Source: Pseudooceanicola antarcticus
GTDB taxonomy: Bacteria; Pseudomonadota; Alphaproteobacteria; Rhodobacterales; Rhodobacteraceae
Assembly (NCBI RefSeq): GCF_900215355.1
Contig: NZ_OBEA01000006.1
Coordinates: forward strand, 124,001 to 188,000
DNA length: 64,000 bases
Reading direction: 5' to 3'
The notes below the pieces were generated by a model, which ran no database searches, was not told where the DNA came from, and saw nothing but the letters and a program-made list of their open reading frames with translations. The translations under genes were made by a program, and so were the position numbers. Positions 37,501 through 45,018 of the stretch are shown in pieces (the first letter of the stretch is position 1; each line of letters opens with the position of its first letter).

Positions 37501-37837
37501 GATCCAGTTGCAGCCGGGCACCGCTGACCGGCAGGGTCAGGCGCAGGTTGTCGAGGCGGAAGCGTGGCTGCCAGCGCTCCTCGAAGACCACAGAAAGCGC
37601 GTCGAAGGACACACCCAGGCCAGGGCTCTGTGCCTCGATGCGCTCCGCCACGCGGGTGCGCAGCCAGTCCGGCGCGGGGATCGGATCGCTCGACATCAGC
37701 AGCCTGCCCGCCCAGAGCAGAGCGGCCAGCAGCACCAGGGCCGCAAGGAAGCCCGTCAGCCGCAGCGCTGCCCGCAGGGGTCGGCGCCTGCGTCCGGGGG
37801 ACGGCGCGCCGGTCGAGCTGGGCTGGGGGTCTTTCAT
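34574..37837 (-). CDS. Giant AsmA-like / DUF3971 membrane-anchored protein
   Basis: 1087 residues. One N-terminal membrane anchor (LTGFLAALVLLAALLWAGRL, about residues 27-46) is followed by a very long repetitive beta-rich periplasmic region with DUF3971 and, near the C-terminus, an AsmA-like part (for example LDGLYDLKQDRLQMQGVFSP). Proteins of this kind (YhdP/TamB/AsmA superfamily) form hydrophobic-groove bridges that move phospholipids between inner and outer membranes. Transport of lipids is thus the likely role. It is a single gene, divergent from bcp, with 110 bases between the two starts. Confidence 0.82.
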   Translation of the reverse strand: MKDPQPSSTGAPSPGRRRRPLRAALRLTGFLAALVLLAALLWAGRLLMSSDPIPAPDWLRTRVAERIEAQSPGLGVSFDALSVVFEERWQPRFRLDNLRLTLPVSGARLQLDQSTARLSGRALLAGRVEPREVTVTGAQLRLKRRADGSFDLIGRAPEGDRSLGDAMAELKAALRRPELEGLRRIEGLGLTLVYEDARVGRRWSADGGRLVLEREGERLVIRGDVSVLGGRSYATLLRGSYSSALDSRSGDFQFSVEDMPSEELATQSAALAWLGVLRAPLSGALRLSVDEAGALGPLYATLQIGAGVLRPSDETRPIPFDAARSYFSFNPANQMLRFTELSVQSQWVSLLAEGAFRLGLGPGGGVEMTGQLSATEIVANPGDLFAAALRIGRAEAELRLAVDPFVLELGELTLSEGGHALHLSGWMEAAEGWELGLAGRLADPADGSPTLSPDDVLGFWPPMAKPKTRGWVSKNLLEGGLSHLQFGLRASEGSKPELQLGFDFEDTTLTFLPDMPPVRGARGHASIDGHRFVVQSEAGLVNVPGGGVLDMAGTSFTVPDTRPKPADADLSLRAKGALRDVLLLLDQAPLNLLSKAGQDPEMADGDSLLTAQVQFPLMKKPPPEAISVSYAARVEDVESRSLVPGRVLQAEALEISGNKQRIEVAGQGTLDGLGFDGRFDARFGTGAAPAEVQTRIVLDAEAASSFGLRLPEGTLSGRGTADLALVLHGAEDIGFRLESDLAGLGLSIPALDFSLAPATRGRLRAEGRIGPEIKIDSFALEAPGLELAGGLTATEGGGLEALTLQRLKAGGWLDVSVRMRPAAGGEMALEITGGRVTLSQMPALSSGGKLPASLVLDRLVVSEGLSLTNFRGQPAGGGALRFSGQINGGASVNGIWSPRGLRIEAADASGALASAGYLKQGSGGSMVLDMTPTGAPGHYTGHLEITDIRIREAPAIAEILNALSIVGLLEQLSGPGILFSDVEADFSLSPGVLRVSQASAVGASMGISLDGLYDLKQDRLQMQGVFSPVYLLNGIGSVLTRKGEGLIGFSYRLDGPASAPKVRVNPLSVLTPGMFREIFRRQVPGGQ

Positions 37838-37947
37838 CTGGGTCCTGTCATCGAAACACGCGCACCGAAGCGATCGCGGATTTTCATTCTGCGTTGCCGC
37901 GGCCTAATATGGAAGCCAACAGCGACAGGCAAGAAAGGTCACGCCCC

Positions 37948-38415
37948 ATGACAATGCTCTCGGAAGGCAGCCCCGCCCCCGATTTCACCCTCCCCGGCAC
38001 CGGCGGCGACGCGGTGACGCTCTCGGCCCTGCGGCCCGCTCCGGTAGTGCTGTTCTTCTATCCCAAGGACGACACCCCCGGCTGCACCACAGAGAACAAG
38101 GATTTCACCACCCTCGCGCCCGAGTTCGCCAAGGCCGGTGCGCGGGTGCTGGGGATCAGCAAGGACCCGCTCTCGAAGCACGAGAAGTTCCGCGCCAAGC
38201 ACGAGCTGGCGACCGAGCTGCTGTCCGATGCCGAGGGCACGGTCTGCGAGGACTACGGTGTCTGGAAGGAAAAGAAGATGTACGGCAAGACCTTCATGGG
38301 GATCGAGCGCACCACGGTGCTGATCGGTGCCGATGGCAAGGTGGTGAAGATCTGGCCCAAGGTGAAGGTCGCGGGCCATGCCGAGGAAGTGCTGAAGGAA
38401 GTGCAGGCTCTCTAG
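37948..38415 (+). CDS. bcp: Thioredoxin-dependent peroxiredoxin (BCP/PrxQ type)
   Basis: 155 residues. The peroxidatic Cys lies in FFYPKDDTPGCTTENKDFT. The usual second Cys five residues later is absent (Asn-Lys-Asp there), but a Cys occurs further on in GTVCEDYGVWKEKKMYGK, so resolution may use that residue or a partner thiol. It reduces peroxides in the cytoplasm with thioredoxin. The ATG at 37948 follows AAGAAAGGTCACGCCCC; a second ATG two codons later is possible. First gene of the row bcp - DUF455 - M23 - bactofilin. Confidence 0.93.
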   Translation: MTMLSEGSPAPDFTLPGTGGDAVTLSALRPAPVVLFFYPKDDTPGCTTENKDFTTLAPEFAKAGARVLGISKDPLSKHEKFRAKHELATELLSDAEGTVCEDYGVWKEKKMYGKTFMGIERTTVLIGADGKVVKIWPKVKVAGHAEEVLKEVQAL

Positions 38416-38591
38416 CCGACGCCATTCCCCGCACGCCAGGCCCGCGCCACAGGCCCGGCCAGGGGCGCGCCTTTCGCACGATGCGCCGGGGGCCCCGCCC
38501 CCCGCCTTCTCGGGGGCTCGATGCCCCTGCGAAGGCGCTCCCCCGGCCTCTGGCGCGGCCACCCGACAGAATGACCATCGGCGGAGAAGCC

Positions 38592-39401
38592 ATGACCACA
38601 TTGACCGAAATGGCCGTCGAGGTGCTGAGCACCGCCGATGGCCGCGCCAAGACCGCGCTCTCGCACAAGCATGCGGCCACCTGGTTCGCGGCCCGCGCCG
38701 CGGGCGAAGAGATCCCGCTGGGCGATGCCAGGCCGCCCCTGCGCCCGGCCCGGCCCGAGCGGCCCGAGCTGCTTGATCCGCGCGAGGTGCCGCGCCGCCG
38801 CCCCGGCTCGGAGCAAGGCCGCATCGCGATCCTGCATGCCGTGGCCCATATCGAGCTCAACGCCGTCGACCTGCATTGGGACCTCGTGGCGCGCTTTCCC
38901 CATGTCTCCTTCCCGCCCGGCTTCTACGACGATTGGGTCAAGGCGGCGGATGAGGAGAGCAAGCACTTCAACCTGATCTGCGACTGCCTGGAGAGCCTCG
39001 GCTCGCACTACGGTGCCCTGCCCGCCCATGCGGGCATGTGGCGCGCCGCCGAGGATACCGTAGACGACATCTTCGGCCGTCTCGCGGTGGTGCCCATGGT
39101 GCTCGAGGCCCGCGGCCTCGACGTGACGCCCAACATGATCGAGGTCTTCCGCAAGGCAAAGCTCGAGAATGTCGTCGAGGCGCTGGAGGTCATCTACGGC
39201 GAAGAGGTGGGCCATGTCGCCTATGGCTCGAAGTGGTTCCACTTCCTCTGCGGGCGCGACAACCTCGATCCGAAACCGCAGTTCCACGCCCTGGTGCAGC
39301 GCTATTTCCACGGTGCCCTGAAGCCGCCCTTCAACGAAGAGAAACGCGCCGAGGCCGGTCTGCCGCCGGATTTCTACTGGCCGCTGGCGGGCGAGAGCTG
39401 A
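38592..39401 (+). CDS. DUF455 family ferritin-like protein
   Basis: 269 residues. Helical, ferritin-like, with Glu/His pairs spaced as in di-iron proteins: ILHAVAHIELNAVDLHWD, DEESKHFNLICDCLESLGSHYG, and VVEALEVIYGEEVGHVAYGSKW. The family is annotated as DUF455; some relatives are compared with tRNA-modifying di-iron enzymes (MiaE), but a role here is not established. The ATG follows CGGAGAAGCC. An in-frame upstream extension is rich in Pro/Arg and looks non-coding. Confidence 0.85.
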   Translation: MTTLTEMAVEVLSTADGRAKTALSHKHAATWFAARAAGEEIPLGDARPPLRPARPERPELLDPREVPRRRPGSEQGRIAILHAVAHIELNAVDLHWDLVARFPHVSFPPGFYDDWVKAADEESKHFNLICDCLESLGSHYGALPAHAGMWRAAEDTVDDIFGRLAVVPMVLEARGLDVTPNMIEVFRKAKLENVVEALEVIYGEEVGHVAYGSKWFHFLCGRDNLDPKPQFHALVQRYFHGALKPPFNEEKRAEAGLPPDFYWPLAGES

Positions 39402-39615
39402 GCTCAAGGCGCAGGCATCCGCGCCTGCGCCCCCCTGCTCGAATGGACATTTTTCGGCGGTTTCTCGCCAGATCCGCCATTTTTCGCGCAGCTCCCATGG
39501 GCAGCGGGACAAATATATTGCCCCGCTTGGTTGGCACGGGTAACTGATTGCAAGCGCCTGAGGTGGGGACCTCGTTGCCGGGCGCCAGGATGGGACGAAG
39601 AGGGATCGGGACCCC

Positions 39616-40941
39616 GTGAGAACCAGACTAGCAATTCGCACTCACGCGTTTCTGGAACGCAATTTTCCCGAGCGCCGGGTCTTCCTGCGTTCGGACAATG
39701 ACACGCGTTTCATCCGGCTGCGGCCTGTCACGCAGATCATTGCCGCCGCCGGGGGCACCATGATCGTCTCCTGGACGATCATCGCCACGGCGATCCTGCT
39801 GATGGACAGCATCGGCTCCGGCAACTACCGCGAACAGGCCCTGCGCGATCAGGAAACCTACCGCGAGAGCCTGAACTCCATGGCCGCCGAGCGCGACCTG
39901 CGCGAGCAGGAGGCCCTGGCCGCCCAGGACCGTTTCAACGCCGCGCTCGATCGCATCTCGGCGATGCAGACCGAGCTGCTGCAATCCGAGGCGCGCCGCC
40001 GCGAGCTGGAGACCGGGATCGACGTGATCCAGGCGACGCTGCGCAAGACCCTCAAGGAACGCGACACCACCCGGCAGGAACTGCTGGCCCTGCAGGCGCC
40101 CTCCGAGAACGGTGAGCGCGAACCGCTGCCGGCCTATGCCGAGGATACGCTCAACGTGCTGACCGCGGCCCTGTCGGAGACCGCCGCCGAGCGCGACCAG
40201 ACCGAGGTCCACGCCCAGGACGCCCTGGCCCAGGCCGACGAGATGGCCGAGCGCATCGCGCTGATGGAAGACCAGAACGACGCCATCTTCCGTCAGCTTG
40301 AAGAAGCCATGACCGTCTCGGTCGAGCCGCTGGACAAGATGTTCCGCGCCGCCGGGATGAACACCAACACCCTGATCGACCAGGTGCGCCGGGGCTACAC
40401 GGGCCGTGGCGGCCCGATGACCCCGATCTCCTTCTCGACCATGGGCGAGCTGCCCTCGCCCGACGCCGAGCGCGCCAATGCGATCCTGCAGCGCCTGGAA
40501 GAGCTGGATCTGTATCGTATCGCCGCCGAGAAGGCGCCTTTCGCCAACCCGGTGAAATCGCGCTTCCGCTATTCCTCGGGCTTCGGCACCCGCCGCGACC
40601 CCAAGACCGGCGGCATTCGCCAGCACTACGGCACCGACATGGCCGCCCCCGTGGGCACGCCGCTCTACGCGGCCGGCGACGGCGTGGTCACCCATGCCGG
40701 CTGGTCCTCGGGCTATGGCCGGCTGGTGAAGATTAAGCATGATTTCGGCTTCGAGACCCGCTACGCCCACATGTCCCGCCTCGGCGTGAAAGTCGGGCAA
40801 AGGGTCTCGCGCGGGGAACGTATCGGTGATATGGGAGCTTCCGGACGTGTGACGGGCCCCCACCTTCACTATGAAATCAGAATGGGCGGCAAGCCCGTAA
40901 ACCCGATGATCTATATCAAGGCGGCAAGAGATGTTTTCTAA
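39616..40941 (+). CDS. M23 family metallopeptidase with coiled coil (cell-wall hydrolase or regulator)
   Basis: 441 residues starting with GTG. One membrane segment (about residues 35-58, ITAAAGGTMIVSWTI-like region) is followed by a long coiled coil (about 70-235) and a C-terminal M23 (LytM) domain. Zinc ligands are visible as HYGTDMAAPVGT and GPHLHYEIRMGG, with ETRYAHMSRLG between. Intact ligands suggest an active endopeptidase on peptidoglycan cross-links, of the NlpD/EnvC/DipM-like type involved in division or shape. Its 3' end overlaps the bactofilin gene by 11 bases, implying a joint role in shape. The GTG follows AAGAGGGATCGGGACCCC. Confidence 0.9.
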   Translation: MRTRLAIRTHAFLERNFPERRVFLRSDNDTRFIRLRPVTQIIAAAGGTMIVSWTIIATAILLMDSIGSGNYREQALRDQETYRESLNSMAAERDLREQEALAAQDRFNAALDRISAMQTELLQSEARRRELETGIDVIQATLRKTLKERDTTRQELLALQAPSENGEREPLPAYAEDTLNVLTAALSETAAERDQTEVHAQDALAQADEMAERIALMEDQNDAIFRQLEEAMTVSVEPLDKMFRAAGMNTNTLIDQVRRGYTGRGGPMTPISFSTMGELPSPDAERANAILQRLEELDLYRIAAEKAPFANPVKSRFRYSSGFGTRRDPKTGGIRQHYGTDMAAPVGTPLYAAGDGVVTHAGWSSGYGRLVKIKHDFGFETRYAHMSRLGVKVGQRVSRGERIGDMGASGRVTGPHLHYEIRMGGKPVNPMIYIKAARDVF

Positions 40942-41452
40942 GAGCAAGATCAACGAACCCGGTCCGAAGACCACCGAGAACACCACGCCGGCTCCTGCTG
41001 AGACGGCCACCAAGACGACGGCACCCAGCATGGATTTCAAGAGCTCCGCTCCCAAGGCGAAACCCCCGGCATCGGTCCTTTCCTCGGATCTGCACATCAC
41101 CGGCAACATCAAGACCACCGGTGACATCCAGGTCGAGGGCACGATCGAGGGCGACATCCGCGCGCATCTGCTGACCGTTGGCGAAGGCGCGACGATCCGC
41201 GGTGAAGTCACCGCCGACGACGTGGTGATCAACGGCCGCATCATCGGCCGCGTGCGTGGCCTGAAGGTCCGCCTGACCTCGACCGCCCGCGTCGAAGGCG
41301 ACATCATCCACAAGACCATCGCCATCGAGAGCGGCGCCCACTTTGAAGGCTCCGTGCAGCGCCAGGACGACCCGCTGTCGCCTGGTGGCAGCAAGGCTCC
41401 GGCGAAGAAGCCCGCCGCGGCCCCCGCTGCAACAGAGACCGCCGGCAAGTAA
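40931..41452 (+). CDS. Bactofilin (polymer-forming cytoskeletal protein)
   Basis: 173 residues. Flexible Pro/Thr/Lys-rich ends surround a beta-helical bactofilin core (DUF583, about residues 50-145) with turn repeats such as GNIKTTGDIQVEGTIEGDIR and VVINGRIIGRVRGLKV. Bactofilins polymerise without nucleotide and recruit or place cell-wall enzymes; a bactofilin next to an M23 peptidase is a known pairing in shape control. The ATG lies inside the end of the peptidase gene, so the two are probably translationally coupled. A strong terminator follows. Confidence 0.92.
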   Translation: MFSKSKINEPGPKTTENTTPAPAETATKTTAPSMDFKSSAPKAKPPASVLSSDLHITGNIKTTGDIQVEGTIEGDIRAHLLTVGEGATIRGEVTADDVVINGRIIGRVRGLKVRLTSTARVEGDIIHKTIAIESGAHFEGSVQRQDDPLSPGGSKAPAKKPAAAPAATETAGK

Positions 41453-41476
41453 GCCCGTCTCGCCCCCCGAATGCGA

Positions 41477-41507
41477 AACGCCCCCGCAGGATTTGCGGGG
41501 GCGTTTT
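41477..41507 (+). terminator. Rho-independent terminator after bactofilin gene
   Basis: AACGCCCCCGCA and TGCGGGGGCGTT make a perfect 12-bp stem with a five-base loop, then TT and CG (TTTT in total at the stem end). It lies 24 bases after the bactofilin stop. Confidence 0.85.
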
Positions 41508-41602
41508 CGTTTGTGGTGCCAGCAAGGGGCAGGCGTCAGGTCGCGGGGCGTTCAGATGAAGGGGCCTCCGGTGCGCCGGGGGGACGGGTCCCCCGCCCGT
41601 CG

Positions 41603-41983
41603 TCAGGGCGTGGTCACCGTGCACGGGCCCCAAAGCGACACCCCGCCACCCTTCCAGTTGAGGTGGATCGTCGCCGAGCCGCGCTCGTTGAGATAGATCA
41701 TGTCGGCGTCTTCGCCTTCCAGAACCATGGGGATGTTCACCGCCTGCTCGCTGACTTTCACCGGCCCGCGCAGCTCGATGGTCTTCTTGCCGAAAGTCAG
41801 CAGTTCTTCCTGCGGATTCCAGTTCAGCAGGAAGGTGCCTCGGGTGGTTTTGAAGGAGCACTCGAGAAGATCTCCCTCGGTATAGGTCTGTGCCAGGATG
41901 GGGGATGCCGAAACCAGGCAGGCTGTAACTGACAGGAGGCCGACGAGCGCCCGGAGTGTCGGGCGCGGTCCTTCGAAATTCAT
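41603..41983 (-). CDS. Small secreted protein of unknown function
   Basis: 126 residues. A signal peptide (about 1-33, ...SVTACLVSASPILA before Gln) precedes a 90-residue beta-rich domain (LLECSFKTTRGTFLLNWNPQ, IYLNERGSATIHLNWKGGGV) with two cysteines, Cys in LLEC and Cys in WGPC, which could form a disulfide. The start at 41983 was chosen because it gives a proper signal peptide; a longer frame would overlap the upstream acetyltransferase gene. No family recognised. Confidence 0.7.
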   Translation of the reverse strand: MNFEGPRPTLRALVGLLSVTACLVSASPILAQTYTEGDLLECSFKTTRGTFLLNWNPQEELLTFGKKTIELRGPVKVSEQAVNIPMVLEGEDADMIYLNERGSATIHLNWKGGGVSLWGPCTVTTP

Positions 41984-42038
41984 TGTGGTAACCTTGTAGA
42001 ACCAATCCGCCCCTTCGTAACGGGGCCCGAAGTGCGGA

Positions 42039-42542
42039 TCAAGAATCCTCATGTACAACTGCGACCTTAGGTGGGGTCTGAAGCCGAAACTTGAGGAACT
42101 GAGCCCCGGCCAGATCTACTTTTCCGATTTCCTGCGCGCCAAGTCGCGCCAGTGCCCCGAAGTGGCGGCGCGACGGCGGCAGCAGGAAGGTGACATAGGG
42201 GATCGACGGATCGTCGCGGGCCAGGTCCAGCGCCCTGCGGGCGATGACCAATCCCAGGCCGAAGGCCTCCGGGCGCAGGACCAGACCGAAGTCCCATTCC
42301 TCGCCCTCCTTCTGGAAACCGCCCCAGCCGACGTAGACGCCATCGGCCAGGATGGCCCAATGGCCCAGCCCGTCCCGCGCCCAGATCGCCTCTTTCGCCA
42401 CCACGAAGCGCTGCGCCGTCTCTAGATCCCAGTCGCCGGTCAGCAGCGGCATATGCTCGGCCACGCGCGGGTCGGACATGTGATCGCGGATCGTCTCGGC
42501 AGGCACCTCGGAGAGGCGGGTGAAGGTGATCTCGGGCGGCAA
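42039..42542 (-). CDS. GNAT family N-acetyltransferase
   Basis: 167 residues of the RimJ/L-like GNAT fold. The opening FTRLSEVPAETIRDHMSDPR, a central WAILADGVYVGWGGFQKEGE and FGLVLRPEAFGLGLVIARRA (acetyl-CoA-binding loop and helix) are visible. It transfers an acetyl group from acetyl-CoA to an unknown amine. It lies 55 bases upstream of the small secreted protein gene on the same strand; whether they are one unit is unclear. Confidence 0.82.
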   Translation of the reverse strand: MPPEITFTRLSEVPAETIRDHMSDPRVAEHMPLLTGDWDLETAQRFVVAKEAIWARDGLGHWAILADGVYVGWGGFQKEGEEWDFGLVLRPEAFGLGLVIARRALDLARDDPSIPYVTFLLPPSRRHFGALARLGAQEIGKVDLAGAQFLKFRLQTPPKVAVVHEDS

Positions 42543-42623
42543 GGCTGGGTCTCCGTTTGGCCGGCAGACCCTGCCCCGAGGTTTCCCTTACGACAACCGC
42601 CTGCGGCGACGCTCACGCAAACG

Positions 42624-43472
42624 TCAACCGCGACGGCCGGTCCCGCCGGTCAGGCCGAGCGCGATGCCGCCCAGGATCATCGCCGCCGAGACCACGGCCA
42701 GCCCGCCTATCGCCTCGCCCAGCAGGAGCGCGGCCAGCGCCAGTGCGAGCACCGGCACCGAGAGCTGCGCCAGCGCGCCGCGCGAGGCCCCGAGCGCCGG
42801 CAGCAGCGCATACCACAGCGCATAGCCAAGCCCCGAGGTGACAGCGCCCGAGAGCACCGCCAGCCCGATGCCCGCCCAGCTGGCCGGGGTGCCGTCCGGC
42901 CAGAGCGGCAGCACGACCAGCATCAGCGGCAGGCAATAGAGAAAGTTCCAGGCGGTTGCCGCCAGCGGGTCGCCCGCCCGTCGTCCCCGCAGCGAATAGA
43001 TCCCCCAGCCGAGGGCCGCCAGCCCCATGGAGGCAAGCGCAAACGGGGCGATATGCAGCTCTCCGCCCGGCAGGCTGAGCACCGCCAGCCCCGCCATCGA
43101 CAGCGCCATGCCCAGCCAGCGACGCGGCGCGGGCCTGTCGCCCTCGATCACCGCACCGAGGAACATGGTCAGTTGCACCCCGCCGAAGAGCACCAGAGCC
43201 CCCAGCCCCGCGTCCATCGAGACATAGGCGAAGGAAAAGCCCAGCATGTAGGCGGCAAGTCCCAGCACGGACCAGGGTTCGGGCCGCGGCAGATCGGGCC
43301 AGCGCCCTTGCCGCAGGCAGAGCAGCGACAGAAGCACCAGCGCACCGGAGCCCACGCGGATCGCGGCAAAGCTCGCCGGCCCGATGGCGGCCTCGGCCAG
43401 CGCCAGGCGGTTCAGCAGGGAGTTGGCGGCAAAGGCCAGCATGGCCAGGCCAGTCAGAAGCAGAAGACGCAT
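42624..43472 (-). CDS. EamA/DMT superfamily transporter
   Basis: 282 residues with ten predicted membrane segments arranged as two EamA repeats (about 1-130 and 145-275). Typical stretches are FAANSLLNRLALAEAAIGPA, SYLPGGELHIAPFAL-like and YALWYALLPALGASRGALAQ with LLLGEAIGGLAVVSAAMILG at the end. Inner-membrane exporter or permease of small metabolites; substrate unknown. Confidence 0.85.
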   Translation of the reverse strand: MRLLLLTGLAMLAFAANSLLNRLALAEAAIGPASFAAIRVGSGALVLLSLLCLRQGRWPDLPRPEPWSVLGLAAYMLGFSFAYVSMDAGLGALVLFGGVQLTMFLGAVIEGDRPAPRRWLGMALSMAGLAVLSLPGGELHIAPFALASMGLAALGWGIYSLRGRRAGDPLAATAWNFLYCLPLMLVVLPLWPDGTPASWAGIGLAVLSGAVTSGLGYALWYALLPALGASRGALAQLSVPVLALALAALLLGEAIGGLAVVSAAMILGGIALGLTGGTGRRG

Positions 43473-43561
43473 GGGGCCTCGCGGGTCGGAACCGGCGCGA
43501 TGCTAGGCGCTGCGGACCGGAACGGAAAGCCCTGCCTGCACGCGGTGTCGCGCAGCGGGTC

Positions 43562-44146
43562 TCAGGCCTCCAGCTCGGCGTCCCAGTAGAGGAAGTCCAG
43601 CCAGCTCTCATGCAGGTGGTTGGGCGGGAACTTGCGGCCCATGTTGCGCAGCTCGTCGGCCGAGGGGGGTCGCGGCGGCTTGCGCAGCGCCATCCCCGCC
43701 CGGCGCAGGCTCTTGGAGCCCTTGCGCAGGTTGCAGGGCGCGCAGGCGGCCACGACATTCTCCCAGCTGGTGATGCCCCCGCTGGCGCGCGGCACCACGT
43801 GATCGAAGGTCAGATCCCCCTTGGCGCCGCAGTACTGGCAGCAGAATTCGTCCCGCAAGAAAAGATTAAAGCGCGTGAAGGCCACGCGCTTTTGGGGTTT
43901 GACATAATCTTTCAGGACGACAACCGAGGGGATGCGTATCTCGGTACTGGGGCTTCGGACCCATTGGTCGTATTCGGCGACGATCTCGACCCTGTTGAGC
44001 CAGGCGGCCTTGATGGCTTCCTGCCAGGGCCAGAGCGACAGGGGATAATAGGACAGCGGCCTGTAGTCGGCGTTCAGCACCAATGCCGGGTGCTGCTTGA
44101 GAGCGGCCGGCTCTCTCACGAATTCACGTCTGAAGTCTCCGTCCAT
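43562..44146 (-). CDS. HNH endonuclease
   Basis: 194 residues. The HNH core reads CQYCGAKGDLTFDHVVPRAS, then GGITSWENVVAACAPCNLRK, giving two CxxC zinc pairs and the His/Asn/His nuclease residues. The N-terminal part begins VLNADYRPLSYYPLSLWPW, typical for the stand-alone chromosomal HNH proteins common in alphaproteobacteria; their role is not established. The start at 44146 (MDGDFRREF) was chosen over an upstream Arg-rich extension. Confidence 0.88.
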   Translation of the reverse strand: MDGDFRREFVREPAALKQHPALVLNADYRPLSYYPLSLWPWQEAIKAAWLNRVEIVAEYDQWVRSPSTEIRIPSVVVLKDYVKPQKRVAFTRFNLFLRDEFCCQYCGAKGDLTFDHVVPRASGGITSWENVVAACAPCNLRKGSKSLRRAGMALRKPPRPPSADELRNMGRKFPPNHLHESWLDFLYWDAELEA

Positions 44147-44422
44147 CTGCGTTGCGCTCCTGCCTGCCTGCCGTCGACGGCACCGAGGCGGGGACCCCCA
44201 CCCCAATGACCAGATTGCTTTCTTCGACTATATATCGCGTCAGGGACCTGACAAGCCCCATCATATGCAAGTCTACCGCCAAAGCCCTACCCGCACAGCG
44301 TAACGCTGAAATGACAAACATCGGCCCCGCGCCCGAGACCTGCGGCGCGGGGCGCGGCTTGCCGCCGATCTGCGCCGCGCACCGCGCTTGGCGAACGCCC
44401 GGCCCGTGCTATCCTCACTTAC

Positions 44423-44863
44423 ATGCAACAGATGCCCCAGCAGACCCCGGCCCCGCCCCGCGCGCCACTGGAATGCGCACTCTATGCCTCGAACCTCGCC
44501 GAATGCGCCGCCTTCTACGCCGGGGTATTGGGGCTGGAAGAGATAGCCAGGGTCGAGGAGCGGCATCACTTCTTCCGCCTGGGCGAGGTCGTGCTGCTGC
44601 TCTTCTCGCCCGAGGCCACGCTGCTCGGCTCGTCCAACCCGTCGTTGCCGGTGCCGCCCCATGGCGCAACGGGTGCAGGCCATCTCTGCTTCTCGGCCAC
44701 CGCCGCAGAGATCCATGCCTGGAAGGACCACCTCGAGGCCCAGGGTGTTCCGGTCGAGGCCGATTTCCACTGGCCCAACGGTGCCCGCTCGATCTATTTC
44801 CGCGATCCGGCGGGCAACTCCCTTGAGTTCGCAGAGCCGCGCCTCTGGTTCCCCGAGACGTAG
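44423..44863 (+). CDS. VOC family protein (glyoxalase/bleomycin-resistance fold)
   Basis: 146 residues with two beta-alpha-beta-beta-beta modules. First module: LECALYASNLAECAAFYAGV; second: GHLCFSATAAEIHAWKDHLE and SIYFRDPAGNSLEFAE. The His of GHLCFS and the Glu of SLEFAE are at metal-ligand places, but the first-module His is replaced (CALY), so metal binding may differ. Close to FosA/FosX-like and other small-molecule VOC proteins; substrate unknown. Divergent from the HNH gene. Confidence 0.82.
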   Translation: MQQMPQQTPAPPRAPLECALYASNLAECAAFYAGVLGLEEIARVEERHHFFRLGEVVLLLFSPEATLLGSSNPSLPVPPHGATGAGHLCFSATAAEIHAWKDHLEAQGVPVEADFHWPNGARSIYFRDPAGNSLEFAEPRLWFPET

Positions 44864-44918
44864 GCCACACCCCCGCGCAGCCTGCCACGGCGCAGACAGC
44901 AGCCATGGCGCCGGAATG

Positions 44919-44948
44919 AAAAAGGGGCCCGCACTCCCGCGCCCCTTT
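44919..44948 (-). terminator. Rho-independent terminator of the esterase gene
   Basis: On the minus strand AAAGGGGC and GCCCCTTT form a perfect 8-bp stem around a 12-base loop, followed by TTCATT (five Ts including stem end). It lies about 70 bases after the esterase stop, beyond the REP-like repeat. Confidence 0.75.
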
Positions 44949-44950
44949 AC

Positions 44951-45018
44951 CTATCCGACGGCTGAAAATACTGCGGGGGAATCTCCGGCACGGAGATGGG
45001 GGCAGAGCCCCCTGCCCG
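44951..45018. repeat. REP-like intergenic repeat, copy A
   Basis: It begins CTATCCGACGGCTGAAAATA, continues CTGCGGGGGA, then the hairpin-forming ATCTCCGGCACGGAGAT and GGGGGCAGAGCCCCC. The same order of blocks is seen at 53551-53640 and 60291-60358. It fills the space directly before the esterase stop codon. Confidence 0.7.
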
